A stretch of 64,000 bases of DNA from Candidatus Nitrososphaera evergladensis SR1. Lineage in GTDB: Archaea; Thermoproteota; Nitrososphaeria; Nitrososphaerales; Nitrososphaeraceae. The first letter of the stretch is position 1. Every line of letters starts with the position of its first letter. A program made the translations under genes and the position numbers. Location: the NCBI RefSeq assembly GCF_000730285.1, contig NZ_CP007174.1, positions 1,984,001-2,048,000 of the forward strand, read 5' to 3'. Shown here in pieces: positions 58,060 through 64,000 of this stretch. A model generated the notes under the pieces. That model was not told where the DNA came from, ran no database searches, and was given only the letters and a program-made list of their open reading frames with translations.

Positions 58060-59700
58060 CTATGCCTCCTTTTTGTGCACAATGCTGTCAAGGTACATCT
58101 GCACGTGCGGCTCTGCAACCCACATTTTGCTTTCTTTTTCAAACAGGTATCCGTACCTTTGCGAGCTTCCCATCTTTTCCTTCAGCTGCAGTTCACTAAG
58201 GTAGCGCGCCGTTATCGCCTCTTCGTCAAAGCCATTCTTCCTTGCCACGGCTTCAAGCATGTCGTGCATTCCAGAGCCGTGCTGGGCAGCCTCTTTGATC
58301 CTAAAGGCGACGTCGTGCGGTATGCCGAGCTTTTCTGCGAGCTTTCTGTGGATGCGCTTGCCAAACCTGTCGCCGGGCCTGACATTTAGGCGCAGGTCTA
58401 TTTCCATCGATGCCTTGATAACGTACAGGTCAAGATACGGCTCGCGCAGCTCTATGCTGTGCGCCATCGTTATCTTGTCCTCGCGCTCTAGCGTCTCTTT
58501 GTACAGGAGCGAGAGGTCTTGCGCCATGCGCTTGCGCAGCTTGCGGTAGCCTTCGCGCTCTGCCACGCACGAGTACCAGTTATAGCCGGCGAAAAGTTCG
58601 TCGGCGCCCTGCCCCGTCAGCATTATCCTTATCCCGTCCTGCTTGGCAAGCTCTACTGCTCCGTATACTGGCAGCGCTACTTCTATCTGGCCTGCGTTGC
58701 TTTCCTCAATGACTCGGATCAGCTCCGGCGCCAGTTGTTCCACCCTGTCCTGCGAAAGCTCGTTTACGCGGAGCTTTAGCCCAAGCGTGTCTGCAATCTG
58801 GCGGGCAAACTCTAGGTCGCTTGACCCTTCTACACCGCAGGTGTAGCAGATAACTTCAGGCACCATCTTGCTTGCAAGGTATGCCACGAGCACGCTGTCG
58901 ATGCCGCCGGAAAATATTATTCCTATGCGCTGTACGTCCTGCGTGCGCTTTTTCATTGCCGCGACAAGTGCATCTTCATACGCGGCCACCGCGGAGGCCA
59001 CTGTCCTGTGAAGGACCTTTGCCTTTAGCAGGCCCGCCACCTGTACCTGTGGCTTTGTACGGGCGTTTTCAATGACAAGCGCGTGGCCTGGAAGCACGCG
59101 CAGGGTCGGCTCCTTTAGGCCCACCGCCCACAGCGCCTTGCGCTCTGACGCAAATGCGACCATCCGCTCGTTCTCTGCATAATACATCGGCCTGACTCCA
59201 AGCCTATCCCTTGCAAGCACGGTAGTGTCCGTCGCTTCGTCCCGTATTGCAAGAGCATAGACGCCGTCAAGCTCTGCCACCGTCCTTCTGACTGCTCCAA
59301 GGAGATCGCGACACGAGTTGTAGTGCTCTTCAAGGAGGTGCACTATAACTTCGCTGTCGGTTTCTGTCGAGAAGGCATGACGCCCTTCAAGGCGCGCCCT
59401 CAGCTCCTTGTAGTTGTATATCTCTCCGTTGTGTTCCAGCGTAAGCCTGCCGTCGCAGCTTCTAAAGGGCTGGGTTCCGCATGTCCCGCCTACGATGGCA
59501 AGTCTTGAATGGCCGATCACGCTCTGCGCGCGCATCGCACCAAGGTCAAGATCTGCCACGGATTGTGAACGTATCACTTGGCCTTCAAAGGAGACGCCGG
59601 CACCGTCCGGCCCGCGGCTTGCCATGCTAAAAAGCATCGAGCCAACAAGCGGCGCCACGTTCTCTCCGCGTTTACTCAACACACCTGCAATTCCACACAT
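58060..59700 (-). CDS. asnB: Glutamine-hydrolysing asparagine synthetase
   Basis: A 546-residue AsnB. The N-terminal glutaminase uses Cys2 (MCGIAGVLSKRG) and includes GPDGAGVSF and HNGEIYNYKELR. The synthetase domain has the PP-loop GIIFSGGIDSVLVAYLASKM, then MLTGQGADELFAGYNWY. It makes asparagine from aspartate, ATP and glutamine. It is monocistronic with its own region upstream (59701-59817). Confidence 0.95.
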   Translation of the reverse strand: MCGIAGVLSKRGENVAPLVGSMLFSMASRGPDGAGVSFEGQVIRSQSVADLDLGAMRAQSVIGHSRLAIVGGTCGTQPFRSCDGRLTLEHNGEIYNYKELRARLEGRHAFSTETDSEVIVHLLEEHYNSCRDLLGAVRRTVAELDGVYALAIRDEATDTTVLARDRLGVRPMYYAENERMVAFASERKALWAVGLKEPTLRVLPGHALVIENARTKPQVQVAGLLKAKVLHRTVASAVAAYEDALVAAMKKRTQDVQRIGIIFSGGIDSVLVAYLASKMVPEVICYTCGVEGSSDLEFARQIADTLGLKLRVNELSQDRVEQLAPELIRVIEESNAGQIEVALPVYGAVELAKQDGIRIMLTGQGADELFAGYNWYSCVAEREGYRKLRKRMAQDLSLLYKETLEREDKITMAHSIELREPYLDLYVIKASMEIDLRLNVRPGDRFGKRIHRKLAEKLGIPHDVAFRIKEAAQHGSGMHDMLEAVARKNGFDEEAITARYLSELQLKEKMGSSQRYGYLFEKESKMWVAEPHVQMYLDSIVHKKEA

Positions 59701-59817
59701 TTTTCTTTAACCAAAACCCGACACGCAGTCAGGTATACAGCAAAAAATACCCGTACATGATTTAAAAGAGTTTGCAGGAAATGTTATGCAGGTTTTTTGT
59801 AGATGGAGGTCCTGTGA

Positions 59818-59946
59818 TCACGAGGAGTACTGATCTTCTCCGCCAAGCGATTCAAGGTATGCCGCGTGGCAGTCCTTGCACTGGTTTCCAACAAAATTGC
59901 TTTCCTCCACTTCTTGCTTGCAGCTGACGCATCTTTTGTTTGTCAT
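59818..59946 (-). CDS. 42-residue zinc-ribbon protein
   Basis: From ATG 59946: KRCVSCKQEVEESNF and GNQCKDCHAAYLESLG give two CxxC pairs and thus one zinc site. The frame extends to 60000, but that would overlap the start region of uvrB. Small proteins of this kind are frequent in thaumarchaea. It is divergent from uvrB, so the two share a promoter region. Confidence 0.55.
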   Translation of the reverse strand: MTNKRCVSCKQEVEESNFVGNQCKDCHAAYLESLGGEDQYSS

Positions 59947-60016
59947 AACGGCTGACAGGTGGAAATCTGCCGGCGGATAAGTGTTTGCGTGCATGTACAC
60001 GCATCACTACCCATAT

Positions 60017-62026
60017 ATGCGTGAATTGAAAATTTACTGCCCCTTGCTCTCAGCTACAGGAAAATTCCGCCTTGCAGACGTATTTGCCCCCAGCGGCGAC
60101 CAGCCGGAGGCCATTGAAAAGCTGGCGAAGAACGCGCAAAAGGGCGGAAGGCAGACGCTCCTTGGAGTGACGGGGAGCGGCAAGACGTTTACCATTGCAA
60201 ACGTCATCGCAAAAACAAACAAGAACACGCTTGTCATATCGCACAACAAGACTTTGGCGGCGCAGCTGTACGCCGAGTTCAAAGAGTTCTTTCCCGAAAA
60301 CAACGTCGGCTATTTTGTCAGTTTCTACGATTACTACCAGCCTGAAAGCTATATCCCGCAGACAGACACCTACATCGAAAAGGACACAGAGGTCAACGAA
60401 AAGATTGAAAAGATGCGCCTCGAGGCGACTGCGATGCTCATGTCCGGCGAGCCTACAATCATAGTCGCGACCGTTTCGTGCATATACTCGCTTGGCTCTC
60501 CAAAGGAATGGGAGAGCAGCTCTGTCGCCCTTGCCAGGGGGGACATCATTGACAGAAAGGCGATAATAAAGAGCCTTGTCGACGCGCGCTATGAGCGAAA
60601 CGACCTTGCACTCGTACCGGGAACGTTTCGCGCAAAGGGCGACACGATTGACATCATCCCGGGTTACTCTGACGACGTAATCAGGGTATCCATGTTTGGC
60701 GACGAGATAGAAAAGATAAGCATACACGACTATGTCAGCATGAAAAAGCTGCGCGACGCAGGCGCGGTGAGGATATTTCCAGCCAAGCACTACATCACTG
60801 CAGAGGACGCCCGCCAGCACGCAGTCAGGTCGATAAAGAGCGAACTGCAAGAGTGGCTGCCGCAGCTGCCTTCAGAACTGGAAAAGCAGCGCCTTGCCTC
60901 AAGGACGAAATACGACCTAGAGATGATAGAGGAGCTTGGCTACTGTTCAGGGATTGAAAATTATTCCCGCCACTTTGACGGAAGGAAGGCCGGCGAGCCG
61001 CCGTTCTGCCTCCTTGACTTTTTTGGAGACGACTTTCTTCTTGTTATAGACGAGTCGCACGTAACTCTTCCGCAGCTGCACGGGATGCACAACGGCGACC
61101 ACACGCGCAAAAAGTCGCTTGTGGACTTTGGATTCCGCCTGCCAAGCGCGTACGACAACCGCCCCCTGAAATTTGAAGAGTTTGAAAAATACCTGAGAAA
61201 CACGGTCTTTGTCTCTGCCACGCCGGGCCCGTACGAGCTAAAGACAAGCAGGCAGGTCGTTGAACAGTTAGTAAGGCCGACGGGACTTGTCGACCCCAAG
61301 GTCGAAGTCCGGCCGACAAAGAACCAGATGGAAGACCTTATCCGCGAAATAAAAGCCAGGGCAAAGCGCGACCAGCGCACGCTTGTTACAACCCTGACAA
61401 AGAGGATGGCTGAAGACCTTGCAGAATTTCTTGCCAAAAATGAAGTGCGCGTGCGCTACCTCCACTCCGAGATAGAGGGGCTGGAACGCACAGAATTGAT
61501 AAGGCAGTTGCGCCTTGGCGAGTTTGACGTCATCGTGGGCATCAACCTGTTAAGAGAAGGCCTCGACATTCCAGAGGTCTCGCTTGTGGCGATACTTGAC
61601 GCAGACAAGGAGGGCTTTTTGCGCAACACGACAAGTTTGATACAGACCTTTGGCAGGGCGGCCAGGAACCTTGACGGCAAGGTGATACTTTATTCTGACA
61701 GGATGACAGAATCAATGAAGGAGGCGATGGAAGAAACAGAGCGCAGGCGCAAGCGCCAGCTTGAATACAACAAGCGCCACAAGATAACGCCAAGGACAAT
61801 CGTCAAGCCGGTGCCTGAAAGCACTGCGCCCGGCGAAGTTGCCGAGGCGGCAGAGACAAAGTCCATGACGCGGCGCGACCTGCAAAAACTTGCGATAGAG
61901 ACAGAGGCGACGATGAAGAAATATGCAGAAGAGCTGGAATTTGAAAAAGCTATAATGTTCCGGGAAAAGCTGGCAAAGATAAAGAAGGCGCTTGGCGACG
62001 TAACGCCTGTCACGGAGGTGTCCTGA
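60017..62026 (+). CDS. uvrB: Excinuclease ABC subunit UvrB
   Basis: From ATG 60017 about 669 residues, the usual UvrB length. Walker A is LLGVTGSGKTFTIANVI; the damage-verifying beta-hairpin is FVSFYDYYQPESYIPQTDTY; helicase motif VI is QTFGRAARNLDGKVI; the C-terminal UVR domain (KYAEELEFEKAIMFREKLAK) binds UvrC. UvrB is loaded by UvrA at bulky DNA lesions. In-frame codons upstream (59981) would add 12 residues. uvrA follows after 8 bp. Confidence 0.95.
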   Translation: MRELKIYCPLLSATGKFRLADVFAPSGDQPEAIEKLAKNAQKGGRQTLLGVTGSGKTFTIANVIAKTNKNTLVISHNKTLAAQLYAEFKEFFPENNVGYFVSFYDYYQPESYIPQTDTYIEKDTEVNEKIEKMRLEATAMLMSGEPTIIVATVSCIYSLGSPKEWESSSVALARGDIIDRKAIIKSLVDARYERNDLALVPGTFRAKGDTIDIIPGYSDDVIRVSMFGDEIEKISIHDYVSMKKLRDAGAVRIFPAKHYITAEDARQHAVRSIKSELQEWLPQLPSELEKQRLASRTKYDLEMIEELGYCSGIENYSRHFDGRKAGEPPFCLLDFFGDDFLLVIDESHVTLPQLHGMHNGDHTRKKSLVDFGFRLPSAYDNRPLKFEEFEKYLRNTVFVSATPGPYELKTSRQVVEQLVRPTGLVDPKVEVRPTKNQMEDLIREIKARAKRDQRTLVTTLTKRMAEDLAEFLAKNEVRVRYLHSEIEGLERTELIRQLRLGEFDVIVGINLLREGLDIPEVSLVAILDADKEGFLRNTTSLIQTFGRAARNLDGKVILYSDRMTESMKEAMEETERRRKRQLEYNKRHKITPRTIVKPVPESTAPGEVAEAAETKSMTRRDLQKLAIETEATMKKYAEELEFEKAIMFREKLAKIKKALGDVTPVTEVS

Positions 62027-62034
62027 TAATAAAT

Positions 62035-64000
62035 ATGGCTCACGACAAGATAATCATCAAGGGCGCAAGGCAGCACAACCTGAAAAACATCAACGTCGAG
62101 ATCCCAAAGAACAAGCTCGTCGTAATTACAGGGCTGTCAGGTTCAGGCAAGTCGACGCTTGCATTTGACACGATATACGCCGAAGGCCAGCGCCGGTACG
62201 TCGAGTCGCTGTCGGCGTACGCAAGGCAGTTTCTGGAGCTCATGGACAAGCCCGACGTCGATTCTATAGACGGGCTTTCGCCGGCAATATCCATACAGCA
62301 AAAGACCACCAGCAAGAACCCGCGCTCTACCGTCGGCACCGTGACAGAGATCTATGACTATTTGCGCCTGCTTTTTGCAAGGATAGGAATCCCTCACTGC
62401 CCAAGGTGCGGCAGGCGCATCGCAAGCCAGTCCGTAGATTCCATAACAGAGTCGGTGCTCAAGACGGCAGAAGGCAAGAGCGTGATGGTTCTTGGGCCGG
62501 TGGTGCAGGCAAAAAAGGGCACGTACGAAAAGCTGTTTGACGAGCTAAAGCAGGAAGGCTACTCCAGAATAAGGCTTGACGGCGAGGTTACAAACCTGGA
62601 AGATGAAGAAGATGAAAAACCCAAGGTGCCGAGGCTTGACAAGCAGAAAAAGCACACAATAGAAGTCATCGTCGACAGGCTAAAGCCGTCGGCTGAGGAA
62701 AAGAGCAGGCTCTTTGAGTCCATCCAGTCTGCCCTAAAGGTGGGCGCCGGCACCGCCGTAGTGTCGGTGGACGGCAAGGACACTATGTACTCGCAGAAAA
62801 ACGCGTGCCCCCACTGCGAGATAAGCATAGGCGACATTGAGCCCCGCACGTTTTCGTTCAACTCGCCCTTTGGCGCCTGCCAGGGCTGCAATGGCCTTGG
62901 CATAAAAATCGAGTTTGACCCCGACCTGATAATACCGGACAAGCAAAAGAGCATCTTGGATGGCGCGATAAAGCCGTGGATGGGGCACTTTGCCACATTC
63001 CGTGCATCAATGCTAAAGGACGTGGGCAGAAAATACGGCTTTGACCTTGCCATGCCGGTTTCCAAGATGACGCAGAGGCAGCTCAACGTCATCCTGTACG
63101 GCACCGACGAGAACATCCACTTCAAGTACGAGTCAAAGTACTCCGACAGCCGGTGGGAATACAATGGTACTTTTGAAGGCGTGATTCCAAACCTGGAGCG
63201 CACGTACAGGCAGACCGAGTCGGAAAGCAAGCGCGAAGACCTCATGCAGTTTATGCGCGAGCGCCCCTGCGAGCGCTGCGGAGGCAGACGCCTGCGGGAA
63301 GAGGCGCTTGCAGTCAGGATAGGGGACAAGTCGATAATGCAGGTCTGCGACCTGTCGATTGACGCCTGCTACAACTTTTTCCAAGAGATAGAGCTGTCAG
63401 AGACAGAGCGCTACATCGCCCGGACGATACTAAAAGAGATAATGTCGAGGCTAGAGTTTTTGCGAAATGTCGGCCTCAACTACCTTACGCTCAATAGGAT
63501 GAGCGCGACACTTTCTGGAGGCGAGTCGCAGAGGATAAGGCTTGCGACGCAGATAGGCTCAAACCTCACCGGCGTCCTGTACGTCCTTGACGAGCCGACA
63601 ATCGGCCTGCACCAGCGCGACAACTCGCGCCTTATCGACACGCTAAAGAAACTCCGGGACCTCGACAACACGCTTGTAGTGGTCGAGCACGACGAGGAAG
63701 TGATACGCAGCTCTGACTGGATAATAGACATCGGCCCGGGAGCCGGAATTCACGGCGGCCAGATAGTCTCTTCAGGCACTCTTGAAGACATTATCGCCAG
63801 CGGCGATTCAATCACCGGCGCGTTCCTGCGTGGCGAGCAGACTGCGGCTCACATGCACGAGCGCAAAAAGCCAGGCAGGTGGATTGCCGTGCACGGCGCG
63901 CAGGAAAACAACCTGAAAAACATCGACGTCAGGTTCCCGCTTGGCTGCATGTCGGTAGTCACGGGCGTCTCGGGCTCTGGCAAGTCGACGCTTGTAAACG
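62035..64000 (+). CDS. uvrA: Excinuclease ABC subunit UvrA (5' part, cut by window end)
   Basis: ATG 62035 opens a frame that stays open to the window end, about 655 codons of an expected 940-950. Seen are the first Walker A ([20 protein letters not shown]), the first zinc module (HCPRCGRRI), the UvrB-contact region, CxxC clusters ([29 protein letters not shown]), the first signature [19 protein letters not shown] and the second Walker A ([15 protein letters not shown]). It recognises DNA damage with UvrB. It follows uvrB in the same operon. Confidence 0.95.
   Translation, partial: MAHDKIIIKGARQHNLKNINVEIPKNKLVVITGLSGSGKSTLAFDTIYAEGQRRYVESLSAYARQFLELMDKPDVDSIDGLSPAISIQQKTTSKNPRSTVGTVTEIYDYLRLLFARIGIPHCPRCGRRIASQSVDSITESVLKTAEGKSVMVLGPVVQAKKGTYEKLFDELKQEGYSRIRLDGEVTNLEDEEDEKPKVPRLDKQKKHTIEVIVDRLKPSAEEKSRLFESIQSALKVGAGTAVVSVDGKDTMYSQKNACPHCEISIGDIEPRTFSFNSPFGACQGCNGLGIKIEFDPDLIIPDKQKSILDGAIKPWMGHFATFRASMLKDVGRKYGFDLAMPVSKMTQRQLNVILYGTDENIHFKYESKYSDSRWEYNGTFEGVIPNLERTYRQTESESKREDLMQFMRERPCERCGGRRLREEALAVRIGDKSIMQVCDLSIDACYNFFQEIELSETERYIARTILKEIMSRLEFLRNVGLNYLTLNRMSATLSGGESQRIRLATQIGSNLTGVLYVLDEPTIGLHQRDNSRLIDTLKKLRDLDNTLVVVEHDEEVIRSSDWIIDIGPGAGIHGGQIVSSGTLEDIIASGDSITGAFLRGEQTAAHMHERKKPGRWIAVHGAQENNLKNIDVRFPLGCMSVVTGVSGSGKSTLVN

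Overview
The window looks like chromosome of a soil-type ammonia-oxidising archaeon (Nitrososphaerota/Thaumarchaeota, Nitrososphaera-like). Archaeal signs are ribosomal proteins L40e, L39e and L31e, a TFB-type initiation factor, and TATA boxes about 25-35 bp upstream of start codons on apparently leaderless genes. Signs of the lineage are a 3-hydroxybutyryl-CoA dehydrogenase of the type used in the thaumarchaeal carbon cycle, a divergent FtsZ-like protein, a cupredoxin relic, bacterial-type UvrA/UvrB, and many small zinc-ribbon proteins. The genus is an inference from gene content; no marker gene such as rRNA or amoA lies in the window.

Layout. 1-2.3 kb: a structured non-coding leader, an FMN-binding protein operon and two HTH regulators, including a PadR gene with a clear operator cluster. 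2.3-3.4 kb: no intact gene, but strongly foldable sequence and a transposase remnant. 3.4-18.8 kb: mostly membrane and transport genes, including a PAP2 phosphatase, CPA2 antiporter, frameshifted TSUP exporter, a fluoride riboswitch followed by fluC and a DUF190 gene, a CDF transporter, two tandem paralogous membrane proteins, a DsbA-like oxidoreductase and an anchored beta-propeller protein. 18.9-30.1 kb: L40e, then a more AT-rich accessory stretch with a second copy of the structured RNA, a dead cupredoxin, two insertion sequences, two single C2H2 zinc-finger proteins, a HAD protein, a TFB, ATP-type PEP carboxykinase and cysteine synthase with a regulator.

30.4-38.4 kb carries a six-gene operon for a membrane-bound complex related to energy-converting hydrogenases and complex I. 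All four cysteines that would bind the NiFe centre are missing from its large subunit, so it is an Ehr-type complex with an unknown electron acceptor or donor. Its small subunit carries a fused ferredoxin-like domain reduced to one predicted 4Fe-4S cluster. 38.4-41.6 kb is a second accessory patch: a gene-poor 1.2 kb containing an array of 17-bp palindromes, a small probable DNA-binding protein and a winged-helix/PD-(D/E)XK nuclease-like protein.

41.7-64 kb is mostly core: tRNA-Val, AhcY, phosphoribosyltransferase, hydroxyacyl-CoA dehydrogenase, L39e-L31e, FtsZ-like protein, a radical-SAM tRNA methylthiotransferase, a Fix/Etf cluster (fixA, fixB and a fixC-fixX fusion), a stand-alone SpoT-like HD hydrolase, a cupin with a structured leader, asparagine synthetase, uvrB and a uvrA that runs off the window end. 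The Ehr-type complex and the Fix cluster are both potential ferredoxin- or quinone-linked electron routes, which suggests flexible low-potential electron handling in this organism (inference).
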